Source: Rummeliibacillus sp044763875
Lineage (GTDB): Bacteria; Bacillota; Bacilli; Bacillales_A; Planococcaceae
Length of the DNA stretch: 64,000 nucleotides
Assembly: GCF_044763875.1 (NCBI RefSeq)
Contig: NZ_JBIWGZ010000010.1
Span: 19,013 to 83,012, forward strand
Direction of reading: 5' to 3'
The position numbers and the translations under genes were made by a program. Under the pieces are notes generated by a model. That model did no database searches and had not been told where the DNA came from. It saw only the letters and a program-made list of their open reading frames with translations. How positions within the stretch are numbered: the first letter of the stretch is position 1; every line of letters begins with the position of its first letter. Shown one piece after another: positions 26,408 through 35,248 of this stretch.

Positions 26408-27103
26408 TTGATTAAGCTACAAAATATAAATCATACTTTTAAAATTGGTAAGAAAGGAAGCGAAAAAAAGGTTCCTGTATTGAAGGATATTTCTTTTTCG
26501 GTAGAGCAAGGAGAGATTATTTCGATTGTTGGTAAAAGTGGATCTGGTAAATCAACATTATTAAATGCAATTGCTGGTTTTTTGAAGCTGGAGCAGGGGT
26601 CAATTATGATACATGGTAAAGAAACGACTAATCTAACAGAAGCAGAGCATGCAAAATTCCGCTCTAAAAATATTGGCTTCATCTTTCAAAATTTTCAGTT
26701 GATGCCAGGATTAACAGCTTTTGAAAATATCGAATTGTCTTTGAAAATTCAAGGTATGGGCAAAAATGCACGCTTTCAAGTAGTTCAAAACATTTTACGA
26801 AAAGTAGGTTTAGAGAAAGTATCAGATCATTATCCAAATGAATTATCTGGTGGTCAACAACAACGTGTTTGTATTGCTAGAGCGCTTGTGACAAATCCAC
26901 CCATTATTTTAGCGGACGAGCCAACTGGAAGTTTGGATTCTGAAACGGAACAAGAAATTTTACAGCTGATTATGCTATTAAATGAATCGATGGATATTAC
27001 ATTTATTATCATCACCCATGATGAAGAAGTAGCGAATATAGCACATCGAAAATTCCGTATGCATGATGGTGTATTGAAGGAGGCTGTTCCAAGTGCAGTT
27101 TAG
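26408..27103 (+). CDS. MacB-type ABC transporter ATP-binding protein
   Basis: 231 residues starting at TTG 26408 (GGGAGG, spacing 9). Walker A GKSGSGKST is at 42-50, signature LSGGQQQR at 146-153 and Walker B IILADEP at 166-172. This is the type-VII (MacB/LolD-like) exporter class. The next gene, encoding its FtsX-like permease, overlaps by 11 bp. Size and pairing resemble B. subtilis YtrE-YtrF. Possible roles are antibiotic-peptide resistance or envelope function; not determined. Confidence 0.92.
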   Translation: MIKLQNINHTFKIGKKGSEKKVPVLKDISFSVEQGEIISIVGKSGSGKSTLLNAIAGFLKLEQGSIMIHGKETTNLTEAEHAKFRSKNIGFIFQNFQLMPGLTAFENIELSLKIQGMGKNARFQVVQNILRKVGLEKVSDHYPNELSGGQQQRVCIARALVTNPPIILADEPTGSLDSETEQEILQLIMLLNESMDITFIIITHDEEVANIAHRKFRMHDGVLKEAVPSAV

Positions 27104-28394
27104 AGATCAAGTTGATTTTGTTCGGCAACATGTAAAGAAAAACCGTATGCGAATTTTCACGACTATATTAGCAACAACGATGGGCTGTGCTTTTTTAATC
27201 GTATTAGCATCGATTGCATTTGGACTACAAGGTTCAATTAAGAAAGAAATTTTAACAGATAGTGCTGTGACGAAGATCGAAGTATATAATTCCGATGAAA
27301 AGGGCATCGACAAGAAAGCCATTAAAGAAATCCCGAATGTTCAGGCGTTAGGTGAAACAACTCAAATTACAACTGCAATAAATCCAAATGTGAAATTTGA
27401 TAATCGTTCCGGTTTTGGCGATGTAAAATTTAATAATTTTGAAGAACAACAAAAAGCTAAAATTAAATTATCGAAGGGTACATATCCTACAAAAGAGAAC
27501 GAAGTTGTTGTTGGCTATAATTTAGGACAAAACTTATTGACGAAGAAGGAAGAACAAAGTATTAAAGAGGAAAAAAATGAGGAAGGAACATCAAAAAAAG
27601 GTTATCAGCATTCATTATTAGGTAAAACGATTTCCTTATCCTTTACACCAGAGAATGGAGATAAACATACGAAGGTACGACAATATAAAGTAGTTGGAAT
27701 TGGAGAGAAGCCTTCTAAAGAGTGGGCTATGGATACGAGTATACAACTAAGCGATACTATGAAGCCTAAAATTCTAAAGGATTATAATGCAATAGTCGAT
27801 AAAGCGATGAAAGAAAAAGACTTTTACTATGTGAACTACTCTGTTTATGCAACTGATATTGAAGCAGTTAAAGGTGTGCTAAAAGAGTTAAAGGCAATGA
27901 ATTTGCAAGTTTATTCTGTAACCGAACAATTAGATCAATTAAATGTATTTTTCCTAGCCCTAAAAGTGGGACTTATTTTTGTGGGAACAATAGCGGTTTT
28001 AATTGCTTCTATTGGTATTTTCAATACGATGACAATGGCTGTTACTGAACGTACACGTGAAATAGGTGTGATGAAGGCGATTGGTGCCGGTCCAAAGTTA
28101 ATTCAAAGATTGTTTGTAATGGAAAGTGCTTATATAGGTATTTTAGGAACAGTTATTGCAATTATCATTTCTTATATCATTAGCTTTTTGGCGAATTTTG
28201 CATTGCCAAAAATCTTAGATGCGGTCATGCCTGATAGTGGTATTGAAAAAGCAGGAATTCAATTTTCAACGATACCATGGGAGCTTGTCGTAATTGCATC
28301 ATTGATTAGTATAGGTGTTGCTATTATGAGCGGTTGGCGACCAGCACGAAAAGCGACAAAAGTTGATGTTATTCAAGCATTACGTCAAGAATAA
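27093..28394 (+). CDS. MacB/FtsX-type ABC transporter permease
   Basis: 433 residues: TM1 (~20-45), a large extracytoplasmic MacB_PCD domain (~46-285) and three C-terminal TMs (~290-315, 345-375, 400-420). The FtsX motif 'SIGIFNTMTMAVTERTREIGVMKAIGAGPKLIQRLFVMES' is intact. It partners the ATPase immediately upstream (11-bp overlap). There is no third-component (YknX-type) adaptor gene, so the pair may act alone like BceAB- or YtrEF-type systems. Confidence 0.9.
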   Translation: MQFRDQVDFVRQHVKKNRMRIFTTILATTMGCAFLIVLASIAFGLQGSIKKEILTDSAVTKIEVYNSDEKGIDKKAIKEIPNVQALGETTQITTAINPNVKFDNRSGFGDVKFNNFEEQQKAKIKLSKGTYPTKENEVVVGYNLGQNLLTKKEEQSIKEEKNEEGTSKKGYQHSLLGKTISLSFTPENGDKHTKVRQYKVVGIGEKPSKEWAMDTSIQLSDTMKPKILKDYNAIVDKAMKEKDFYYVNYSVYATDIEAVKGVLKELKAMNLQVYSVTEQLDQLNVFFLALKVGLIFVGTIAVLIASIGIFNTMTMAVTERTREIGVMKAIGAGPKLIQRLFVMESAYIGILGTVIAIIISYIISFLANFALPKILDAVMPDSGIEKAGIQFSTIPWELVVIASLISIGVAIMSGWRPARKATKVDVIQALRQE

Positions 28395-28505
28395 AAGTGG
28401 GGCGCCCATCTAGCTTCAACATAATCTTGACTAGCAAAAATTAATAAAGACTGTAGGAAGCTCAATTTTCATTGTCTCTCCCATGGTCAGTAACTAGCAG
28501 GAAGA

Positions 28506-28556
28506 GATAAAGAACCAACGAAAAACAATTTGTTTTTTGTTGGTTCTTATCTTTTT
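28506..28556 (+). terminator. Terminator of ABC operon
   Basis: GATAAAGAACCAAC / GTTGGTTCTTATC with inner AAAAACA/TTTTT pairing and CTTTTT tail; lies between convergent ABC and agr operons. Confidence 0.85.
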
Positions 28557-28584
28557 AGAGACTTATTAGACAACGCATCCTTAC

Positions 28585-29331
28585 TTATTGATAAACAGAT
28601 ACTTTCTTTATTTTTTCCTGTAATCCTCGTATAGATCTAAAAGAAATAAAGCAGATTTCCCCATTAGACATTGTAACAGTCCGATTTTTTTTATCAATTT
28701 CCTGGACATGATCTATATTGATTATAAAGCTTTTATGACAACGATAAAATCTTCCATCAAGTTTTTCAATGTCTTTTAGCTTTCCATAAAATTCATAGTG
28801 TCCATTTTTAATTTGTAATTGAACCTTATGAATTTGAGTAGATGTTGAAAAATAACAAATTTCATCATAGGGTATATTTTTAATCAATTCTCCAATTTTC
28901 ACTTGAAAAAAGTGTCTTTCATCAACAAGGCCTAATTGCTTATATTTTTGATAAGCAGTTTCTAATGCAGCTATTAGTTGGAGGGTTAACTCCTCTTGTT
29001 CTCTTTTAATAATAAAATCAAGTGCTGCAATTTTATATGTAAAAGTCAATTGAAGCATTTCTGCGTGAGTAGTCACAAAAATGATACTTGATAGTGGGTC
29101 ATATTCACGAATTTTACTCGCCAATTCTAATCCTGTTATATGACTTTCTAATTCAATATCCAAAAAATAACAATCAGCTTGATTTTTTTCTATATAAAAT
29201 AGAACATCCTCAGGTTTAGAAGTAACTAGGACAAAATCTATACCAGAGTGTTCAATGAATGCATATTGTTTTAGCTTTGTGTGAATAAAACGAAGTTGTG
29301 ATTCATCATCTTCACAAATAATTACTTTCAC
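28585..29331 (-). CDS. agrA: AgrA-type LytTR response regulator
   Basis: 248 residues: receiver domain (1-~125) with phospho-Asp in 'ADCYFLDIEL', and a C-terminal LytTR DNA-binding domain (~140-245) with 'FYRCHKSFIINIDHVQEIDKKNRTVTMSNGE'. It overlaps the kinase gene by 4 bp (ATGA-type), placing it last in agrBDCA. AgrA~P would bind 9-bp direct repeats at target promoters. A tandem 11-bp repeat lies just before agrB. No RNAIII-like effector gene is visible nearby. Confidence 0.9.
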   Translation of the reverse strand: MKVIICEDDESQLRFIHTKLKQYAFIEHSGIDFVLVTSKPEDVLFYIEKNQADCYFLDIELESHITGLELASKIREYDPLSSIIFVTTHAEMLQLTFTYKIAALDFIIKREQEELTLQLIAALETAYQKYKQLGLVDERHFFQVKIGELIKNIPYDEICYFSTSTQIHKVQLQIKNGHYEFYGKLKDIEKLDGRFYRCHKSFIINIDHVQEIDKKNRTVTMSNGEICFISFRSIRGLQEKIKKVSVYQ

Positions 29332-30629
29332 TTTTTGCGCCTCCTAAACGGAATCTCAAATTCTTGTATAAACCAATCCTCTTCGATTCGTGTATTCATA
29401 ATTACTTGTGGATATCTTTCTAAAATATATTTAACATTAGATAAACCAATTCCGCGATCCTTTCCTTTTGTGGAAAAGGATTCATTGTAAATATCCTTTA
29501 AATTAGTGATTTCTTCTCCCATTGTATTCCGAATAATGATGATTACTGAATCTGTTCGTGTTTTAAAGAAGGCAAGATTAATCACTCCCGATTCTACCAA
29601 CTTGTTTGCTTCAATGGCATTATCTATTAGAATACCCATAATTCGAGTTAAATCTATAATATTCATATAAATGCTATTGATTGTTTCGGGTATTTCGATA
29701 CTGATTTTAATGCCTAGCTCATCCGCCTGTAGAGCTTTAGTGGCTATAAGCCCTTTTAATCCAAGTAGTTGTAAATTATCCAGATTGCCTAATACATTAT
29801 TGTTAAAAGAAGCATTTGCCTCGGTTTTTAAAATATGCTGTTCAAAATATTTTTTTAAATCATCTAAATTATTGTTATCTAAATAGCCTTTCATCGTAAG
29901 TAAAATATTGGCATAATCGTGACGGAACTTCTGCATATCGCGATTGACATGCTCAAGTTCCTCTACATATATTTTAAATTGTTCATTTTCTACCATGTTT
30001 TGCTTCACTTGGTTCTCCTTTTTTATGTTGTATAAAAGTAAAGCGAATAAAAAAAGCATTAAAAGAAAATAGCCTATTTGAATCGCTAAGTTAATTTTTA
30101 CTAATTCTATTGCATCTTTATTACCAGGAATAAAAACATTTAAATAAAGAACTATAACCGTTATGCTAGAAATCATAAAGATAGAAACTTGTGCAATTAG
30201 TGGAATATCTAAACGAGCCCACATTTTCATAATAATAATCTGTTTATAGCCGTAAACAAATATAGAGAAAAAAATAATAAAAAATACATAATGCAAAGGA
30301 AGATACATAACACCTTTTGGAATTAGAGAATTCTCGAGAAGCTGTGTAAGTTGGTCTGCTAACATACCTATAAAAAATATAGTACATATATCTAATAACG
30401 TTCGGATATTTTTTGAAATTATATAAAAAAAGACTGCAGTGAATAGAAAAAGAATTATTATACCTAACCAATCTACAAGAAATAAATAAACAAAACTAGA
30501 TGGTAAAATAATTAATCCAATAATTGCTAAAATCAATTTAATATTTAATCGGATGTTCAATGTATAGATTAAAGCAATAAAAATGGAACTATATTCAATA
30601 AAAGCAGAAAATATGAAGCTATTCGTCAA
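29328..30629 (-). CDS. agrC: AgrC-type peptide-sensing histidine kinase
   Basis: 433 residues. The N-terminal ~200 residues contain six to seven membrane helices forming the peptide sensor. A coiled-coil then leads to the H-box 'QKFRHDYANILLTM' of HPK10-class kinases, and a GHKL ATPase domain with N-box 'GILIDNAIEANKL' and G-box 'KGKDRGIGLSNVKYI'. The last codon abuts agrD's end (agrD stops at 30630). It should sense the thiolactone made from AgrD and phosphorylate AgrA. Confidence 0.9.
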   Translation of the reverse strand: MTNSFIFSAFIEYSSIFIALIYTLNIRLNIKLILAIIGLIILPSSFVYLFLVDWLGIIILFLFTAVFFYIISKNIRTLLDICTIFFIGMLADQLTQLLENSLIPKGVMYLPLHYVFFIIFFSIFVYGYKQIIIMKMWARLDIPLIAQVSIFMISSITVIVLYLNVFIPGNKDAIELVKINLAIQIGYFLLMLFLFALLLYNIKKENQVKQNMVENEQFKIYVEELEHVNRDMQKFRHDYANILLTMKGYLDNNNLDDLKKYFEQHILKTEANASFNNNVLGNLDNLQLLGLKGLIATKALQADELGIKISIEIPETINSIYMNIIDLTRIMGILIDNAIEANKLVESGVINLAFFKTRTDSVIIIIRNTMGEEITNLKDIYNESFSTKGKDRGIGLSNVKYILERYPQVIMNTRIEEDWFIQEFEIPFRRRKK

Positions 30630-30824
30630 TTAAAACCCTTCTTCATTTAGAATTATTTTTTTAAAGGGATGGTTTTTTTGGAGTTCTTTAGGAATTTCCT
30701 CTTCATGAAAAAACAATGTACAAGAATTTACAACAGCTTGGGTTCCTACAAATAAGGCAACACTTGATAATCTAGAAAGAACATAGTTGTTAATGCATTG
30801 TATTACTTTATAAATTAGATTCAT
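30630..30824 (-). CDS. agrD: AgrD cyclic autoinducer peptide precursor
   Basis: 64 residues. The N-terminal amphipathic leader is followed by 'ALFVGTQAVVNSCTLFF' and the conserved recognition tail 'HEEEIPKELQK' (residues 40-50), which matches AgrD 'xExEIPKEL'. The macrocycle is predicted to be C35-F39 (CTLFF) closed as a thiolactone, with an exocyclic tail ending in ...NS. An extra 14-residue Lys/Pro tail after the AgrB recognition sequence is unusual. The start ATG 30824 has GGGGG 8 nt upstream and overlaps agrB by 17 bp. Confidence 0.88.
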   Translation of the reverse strand: MNLIYKVIQCINNYVLSRLSSVALFVGTQAVVNSCTLFFHEEEIPKELQKNHPFKKIILNEEGF

Positions 30825-31383
30825 GTGTTTTTCCCCCTAATATTATTTGAATTAGAATAGCTAAGCTTTGAATGAATAAACCTTGAACCACAAATATTTG
30901 AAAAGTTATTGGCAAAATATTTATAAAAATGATAACCACAAACAATCGTATTCGTGCATGCTTTTTTAAATAATTGTGATGTTCTTCATTAACAATACGA
31001 TGTTTCAAAGTTTCAACAGGTGCGTATGCAAAAATTATGTATACTGAGAAAATACTAATACCCCAAACTAGCCACTGTGGTAATTGAAACAAAACTAAAA
31101 ATGCAGATAAAAATGGAAATGAGATAATACTCCAGAGTATACAAGTAAAAGTAGTAGAAAAGTGATACCCGAAGCATTTCTGCCGAAGTAAATAGAATGT
31201 TAGATGTGCAATAAGGGTTGGAACTATACAGTTTAGTACAAAAGCAATTCCATAAATAATTATTGTTTTATATACATCAGATAAAATTATTTGCATGCCA
31301 AATCGTATTTTCGCTTGATCCAGCTGTGTATAATTTTTTTGCTTTATGAGTGTATTAATAATAGCTGATTCAATTCCAAACAT
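30808..31383 (-). CDS. agrB: AgrB peptide-processing membrane protease
   Basis: 191 residues with about six membrane segments. The AgrB active-site set is present: 'LRQKCFGYHFSTTFTC', with R67, H74 and C81 in the usual His-x6-Cys spacing. It cleaves the AgrD C-terminal tail and forms the thiolactone. The SD is GAGGAGG. It is first in the agrBDCA operon. The region upstream carries a perfect 11-bp tandem repeat. Confidence 0.92.
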   Translation of the reverse strand: MFGIESAIINTLIKQKNYTQLDQAKIRFGMQIILSDVYKTIIIYGIAFVLNCIVPTLIAHLTFYLLRQKCFGYHFSTTFTCILWSIISFPFLSAFLVLFQLPQWLVWGISIFSVYIIFAYAPVETLKHRIVNEEHHNYLKKHARIRLFVVIIFINILPITFQIFVVQGLFIQSLAILIQIILGGKTHESNL

Positions 31384-31402
31384 TTATATCCTCCTCACAT
31401 CC

Positions 31403-31424
31403 AACAATATTTTAACAATATTTT
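31403..31424. promoter_or_regulatory. Perfect tandem 11-bp repeat before agrB
   Basis: AACAATATTTT occurs twice without a gap (31403-31413, 31414-31424), i.e. AAAATATTGTT twice reading toward agrB, ending ~13 nt before the agrB SD. A two-repeat layout suits a LytTR dimer, but the position is downstream of any likely promoter, so it could also act in the leader RNA. Confidence 0.45.
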
Positions 31425-31546
31425 AGTTATTTTGATATATATGATCATTAACGTCGAGAAAACAGTCTTGACCGTTCAATAAGGTATATTTTTTACTTGT
31501 ATTTATATGGGTATGCGGATTTATAACTCACTATCGAACAGCCGTC

Positions 31547-31664
31547 TTACTTGAATTAAAAAATAGCCTAATATTTTTTCTGCTAAGCCCCCCGCTAAGC
31601 GCAAAAACCGCATGAGCCAACTGCGTCGTCTCATGCGGTTCGTTCTCGCGCTTTATACAAGGCG
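31547..31664. repeat. Dispersed hairpin repeat, copy B
   Basis: Starts TTACTTGAATTAAAAAA and ends TATACAAGGC. It contains GCTAAGC, CCCGCTAAGCGC and a perfect 11-bp hairpin AACCGCATGAG / CTCATGCGGTT (31606-31616 and 31630-31640, loop 13 nt). It is GC-rich against an AT-rich background and non-coding. Copy A at 11621-11862 has the same ends but a longer, altered middle in which the second hairpin arm is lost. Confidence 0.65.
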
Positions 31665-31730
31665 TCTTTGTCTAAATCAATAAAGTAAAATAATCTTTAA
31701 AAAAACTATAATCAAATTTAATAGAGCCAA

Positions 31731-31782
31731 AAAAAGACTGTAAACAAACTTAATCTTAAAGAGTTTGTCTACAGTCTTTTGT
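31731..31782 (-). terminator. Catalase gene terminator
   Basis: AAAAGACTGTAAACAAACT / AGTTTGTCTACAGTCTTTT with one internal mismatch; on the minus strand a T7 run follows. Confidence 0.9.
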
Positions 31783-31816
31783 GGATATTTTGTCGAATTA
31801 TGTTTAATTGAGAATA

Positions 31817-33301
31817 TTAGTGGTATTGAACTTCTTTCAGTACATCGATCTTGTTGATCTCGATACCCATTGCTTTTGCAACGCCTTTACCATATTTGGG
31901 ATCTGCTTTGTAGCAGTGGATGATATGACGTTCTTTGATGAAGTATTCAACGCCTTCCATGTTACGAGCTGTGTTTTCAAAAAGACGTTGTTGTTCATCT
32001 TCGCTCATGATGTTGAATAATTTACCTGGTTGTTCAAAGTAATTATCATCATCTTCTCGGAAGTCATGAATATCTGCTGGACCTGCTTCTTCGCTTGGAT
32101 TTTTGTACTCAGGTTGTTCTTTCCATTCACCATAGCTATTTGGCTCGTAGTGTAATGTGCTACCTAAATTGCCGTCTGTACGCATTGCACCATCGCGATG
32201 GAAGTTGTGTACTGGACATTTTGGAGCGTTTACTGGAATTAAGTTATGGTTTACACCTAAACGATAACGTTCAGCATCAGCGTATGCGAATAAGCGAGCT
32301 TGTAACATACGGTCTGGAGAGAAGCTAATACCAGGAACTACGTTTGAAGGAGCAAATGCTGCTTGTTCAACTTCAGCGAAGTAGTTAGCTGGGTTACGGT
32401 TTAATTCGAATTCACCAACTGGAATTAGTGGGAAGTCTTTTTTATACCAAACTTTAGTTAAATCAAATGGATTGTATGGAAGATTTTTGGCTTGTTCGTC
32501 AGTCATCACTTGGATTGACATAGTCCATTTAGGGAAATCGCCTTTTTCAATTGATTCGTAAAGGTCACGTTGTGAAGATTCACGATCTTTTGCTACAACT
32601 CTTTCTGCTTCTTCATCAGAAAGGTTTTGGATACCTTGTTGAGTTGAGAAGTGGAATTTCACATAAACGCGTTCGTTATCAGCATTAATCATTGAATAAG
32701 TGTGAGAACCAAAACCGTGCATATGACGATAGTCAGTTGGGATACCACGATCGCCCATGACATAAGTTATTTGGTGTAATGCTTCGGGAAGATTTGTCCA
32801 GAAGTCCCAGTTGTTATTAGCGGAACGCATATTCGTACGTGGGTCACGTTTAACAGCGTGGTTTAAGTCAGGGAAATGCATTGCATCACGGAAGAAGAAT
32901 ACGGGCGTGTTGTTCCCAACTAAATCCCAGTTACCTTGTTCTGTGTAGAATTTTAATGCAAAACCGCGGATATCACGTTCGGCATCAGCAGCACCACGTT
33001 CACCAGCTACAGTAGAGAAACGAGCGAACATTTCTGTTTTCTTACCAACTTTTGAGAAGATTGCTGCTTTTGTATATTTAGTAATGTCATGAGTTACGGT
33101 GAAAGTACCGAATGCACCTGAACCTTTTGCGTGCATACGACGTTCTGGAATTACTTCACGGTTGAAGTTTGCTAGCTTTTCAATCAACCAAACATCTTGT
33201 AGTAAAACCGGACCACGTTTACCAGCAGTCATAGAGTTTGTGTTACTTACGACAGGAGCACCAGCGGCAGTAGTTAACTTTTTGTTGTTGTCATTTGTCA
33301 T
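31817..33301 (-). CDS. katA: Monofunctional heme catalase
   Basis: 494 residues, a small-subunit (clade 3) catalase; H2O2 to water and oxygen in the cytoplasm. The distal catalytic H57 is in 'RRMHAKGSGAFG', N130 in 'WDLVGNNTPVFF', and the proximal heme Tyr in 'RLFAYADAERYRLG'. The C-terminus is intact. The SD is AGGAGG, spacing 9. A PerR-like box lies ~75 bp upstream, so peroxide induction is likely. It has its own terminator. Confidence 0.95.
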   Translation of the reverse strand: MTNDNNKKLTTAAGAPVVSNTNSMTAGKRGPVLLQDVWLIEKLANFNREVIPERRMHAKGSGAFGTFTVTHDITKYTKAAIFSKVGKKTEMFARFSTVAGERGAADAERDIRGFALKFYTEQGNWDLVGNNTPVFFFRDAMHFPDLNHAVKRDPRTNMRSANNNWDFWTNLPEALHQITYVMGDRGIPTDYRHMHGFGSHTYSMINADNERVYVKFHFSTQQGIQNLSDEEAERVVAKDRESSQRDLYESIEKGDFPKWTMSIQVMTDEQAKNLPYNPFDLTKVWYKKDFPLIPVGEFELNRNPANYFAEVEQAAFAPSNVVPGISFSPDRMLQARLFAYADAERYRLGVNHNLIPVNAPKCPVHNFHRDGAMRTDGNLGSTLHYEPNSYGEWKEQPEYKNPSEEAGPADIHDFREDDDNYFEQPGKLFNIMSEDEQQRLFENTARNMEGVEYFIKERHIIHCYKADPKYGKGVAKAMGIEINKIDVLKEVQYH

Positions 33302-33377
33302 GAATTAATTCCTCCTATAAAAAAAATAGAATTACCTCTTCGAAAACAACTATAACAGATTAGAAATTGAAAGTAAA

Positions 33378-33392
33378 TTATAATCATTCTAT
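33378..33392. promoter_or_regulatory. PerR-like box upstream of katA
   Basis: TTATAATCATTCTAT matches TTATAATNATTATAA at 12 of 14 defined positions, ~77 bp before the katA start. Confidence 0.6.
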
Positions 33393-33600
33393 TTTAGTAA
33401 TTTTTATCTTAAAAAAAGAAATATAAAATGGTAAACAATTAACGTATTATCAATAAAGTCTTTTTGCAGCAGAAAAAATCAACATTTATGAATGTGACAG
33501 ATTCATGACGCTTTAATTATTAAAAAATAAAGAAAGTATTGGTTATGCCGGATGATTTTATTTTCTCATTAATGTGAAAAATAAAATGAATAATTGCATA

Positions 33601-33615
33601 TTATAATAATTATTA
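33601..33615. promoter_or_regulatory. Second PerR/Fur-type box
   Basis: TTATAATAATTATTA matches the PerR consensus at 13 of 14 defined positions, but the run is simple AT-rich sequence, so chance similarity is possible. It lies ~300 bp from katA and ~100 bp upstream of the putative MFS promoter. Confidence 0.35.
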
Positions 33616-33702
33616 TTATCAATTTATCTATAAGAATGAGCATAATTGAAAATGGTATCAACTGTGTAGAACGAGATGGATTTGTGCCATCTTTACAATG
33701 AA

Positions 33703-33731
33703 TTGACATATTTATGGAAAAATAATAAATT
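33703..33731 (+). promoter_or_regulatory. Candidate promoter of leader ORF/MFS transcript
   Basis: TTGACA at 33703-33708 and TAAATT at 33726-33731, 17-bp spacer. The -35 is perfect and the -10 weak. Transcription would begin ~33738, upstream of the leader described next. Confidence 0.45.
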
Positions 33732-33739
33732 TATGAAAA

Positions 33740-33886
33740 GGGAAATAGGTTAACAAAAAAAGCTTTTATGCCCCCTATAGAAGTTTAGTAAGTTAACTAC
33801 AAAAAGGAGAGTAGACAACAAATGAATTGTCCAATTTAAAATGCCTCTATAGCAGAAGATAAATTGTATTTAATAGGGGGATTAAT
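33740..33886 (+). promoter_or_regulatory. Candidate translational attenuator leader of MFS pump
   Basis: ATAGGGGG (33873-33880) is the SD of the MFS gene. It is perfectly complementary to CCCCCTAT at 33771-33778, and can alternatively pair with CCTCTAT at 33845-33851. The two upstream segments are near-repeats (GCCCCCTATAG and GCCTCTATAG). Between them lies a 5-codon frame. Ribosome stalling there would disrupt pairing and free the SD, as in erm and cat leaders. Mechanism is inferred. Confidence 0.5.
33822..33839 (+). CDS. Candidate leader peptide MNCPI
   Basis: ATG AAT TGT CCA ATT TAA, with AAAAAGGAG 12 nt upstream. Its stop lies six nt before the proximal SD-sequestering segment, which a stalled ribosome would cover. 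Confidence 0.4.
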   Translation: MNCPI

Positions 33887-35083
33887 ATGCGTTTTAATCG
33901 TAATTTCTATTTGTTATTAATTGGTCAGTCGATTGCTAATTTAGGCGACTCCTTTTATATCATTTGTATTATTAGCACGCTATATAAGATAACCGGATCT
34001 GCAACGGCAAGTGCATTTGTGCCATTTACTATTACTATGTCTATGTTTATATCGAGTATTTTATCTCCACTTGCTATGAGAAAATGGTCATTAAAATCAT
34101 TATTAGTTAGTTCACAGATTGGGAAAACAATCCTGCTGTTGTTCTTAAGCCTGTTTATCGTTTTTTTCATTAATGAAGAAAATTTCTTTTCTATTTTCAT
34201 AGTAATAGCAGGTATTGCATTACTTGATGGTTGTGCAAATCCCATTATGTATTCGTTACTACCTCATTATGTAGAAGAAAGTCGACTGGTGAAGGCTAAT
34301 AGTATAGTAGACTCTGTTTCACAAACGATCCAAATTGCATCTTGGCTTTTCGGAAGTTTACTTTTAATTTGGATGGGTACCAATGCTTTTGCCTTGCTCG
34401 TCGCAATTTTATTTATTATTTCTTCTATAATGTTTGGTTGTTTAACAACTGTTAATATTCAAAAAAATCAAGAGAAAATAAGTATGCGCGCGAGCTTAAC
34501 GCAAGGCTGGAAAATCATTCGGAAAACACCGCTTTTAAAAGTGCAGCTAAGTATAGAAGTACTAGAAACAATGGTCAGTACCGTTTGGATTGCTTCGATA
34601 CTCTATGTATTTGTAGAACAGGCATTACAGACCAGTCAAAAGTGGTGGGGCTTTATCAATGGATCGTTTTTTATAGGTTTATTACTTGGCAGTTTATATG
34701 TTATGAAAAATGCTACATTAGTGGATGACCGAAAATTTCTCTTCATCTTAATGGGTTCTATTATTACTACAGTCAGTACAATACTCTTCGGTTTAACAAG
34801 TGTACCGATTGTTGCACTTGTTATGTCAGGATTGATGGGGATGTTTGGACAGTTAAAGAATATTCCGCAGGCTACAATTATTCAAAAATCTGTTCCGACA
34901 GAGGAACTACCAACTGTCTATGCATCAATGGGTACCGCAACTTTAAGTATGTATGGCGTCATGGCATTGCTAGTTGGGGTTTTGGTAGACTGGATTGGCG
35001 TTCGTATTGTATTTTTAGGATCTGGGTTATTATTGTTTGTAGGGATGATGATCATCTTGAAAAGTAGACGGCTATTTGTATAG
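33887..35083 (+). CDS. MFS efflux transporter
   Basis: 398 residues with 12 predicted helices in the drug-efflux MFS layout; 'GQSIANLGDSFYIICIISTLYKITGSATASAFVPF' at the N-terminus matches the MefA/macrolide-bacteriocin exporter group. 'DGCANPIMYSLLPHYVEESRLVKANSIVDS' is the family's loop region. The SD GGGGG has spacing 6 and is predicted to be occluded by the leader RNA. The substrate is not identifiable; an antibiotic or peptide is a reasonable guess from the family and leader. It has its own terminator. Confidence 0.85.
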   Translation: MRFNRNFYLLLIGQSIANLGDSFYIICIISTLYKITGSATASAFVPFTITMSMFISSILSPLAMRKWSLKSLLVSSQIGKTILLLFLSLFIVFFINEENFFSIFIVIAGIALLDGCANPIMYSLLPHYVEESRLVKANSIVDSVSQTIQIASWLFGSLLLIWMGTNAFALLVAILFIISSIMFGCLTTVNIQKNQEKISMRASLTQGWKIIRKTPLLKVQLSIEVLETMVSTVWIASILYVFVEQALQTSQKWWGFINGSFFIGLLLGSLYVMKNATLVDDRKFLFILMGSIITTVSTILFGLTSVPIVALVMSGLMGMFGQLKNIPQATIIQKSVPTEELPTVYASMGTATLSMYGVMALLVGVLVDWIGVRIVFLGSGLLLFVGMMIILKSRRLFV

Positions 35084-35090
35084 GTGAATG

Positions 35091-35124
35091 GATGTCTGAA
35101 GTTTTTACTTTGGGCATCTTTTTA
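35091..35124 (+). terminator. MFS gene terminator
   Basis: 12-bp stem GATGTCTGAAGT / ACTTTGGGCATC with four G-U wobbles, then T5. Confidence 0.8.
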
Positions 35125-35248
35125 TTTCTAATTTTTCTAAAATAATAAAAGGTGTTTATAGGATTTTTCATTTACAATAGAATTAGATAATTATGTATTA
35201 TAATACCAAATAATAATTACATTGGATGTTCATTTAAAGAGGTGCTCT

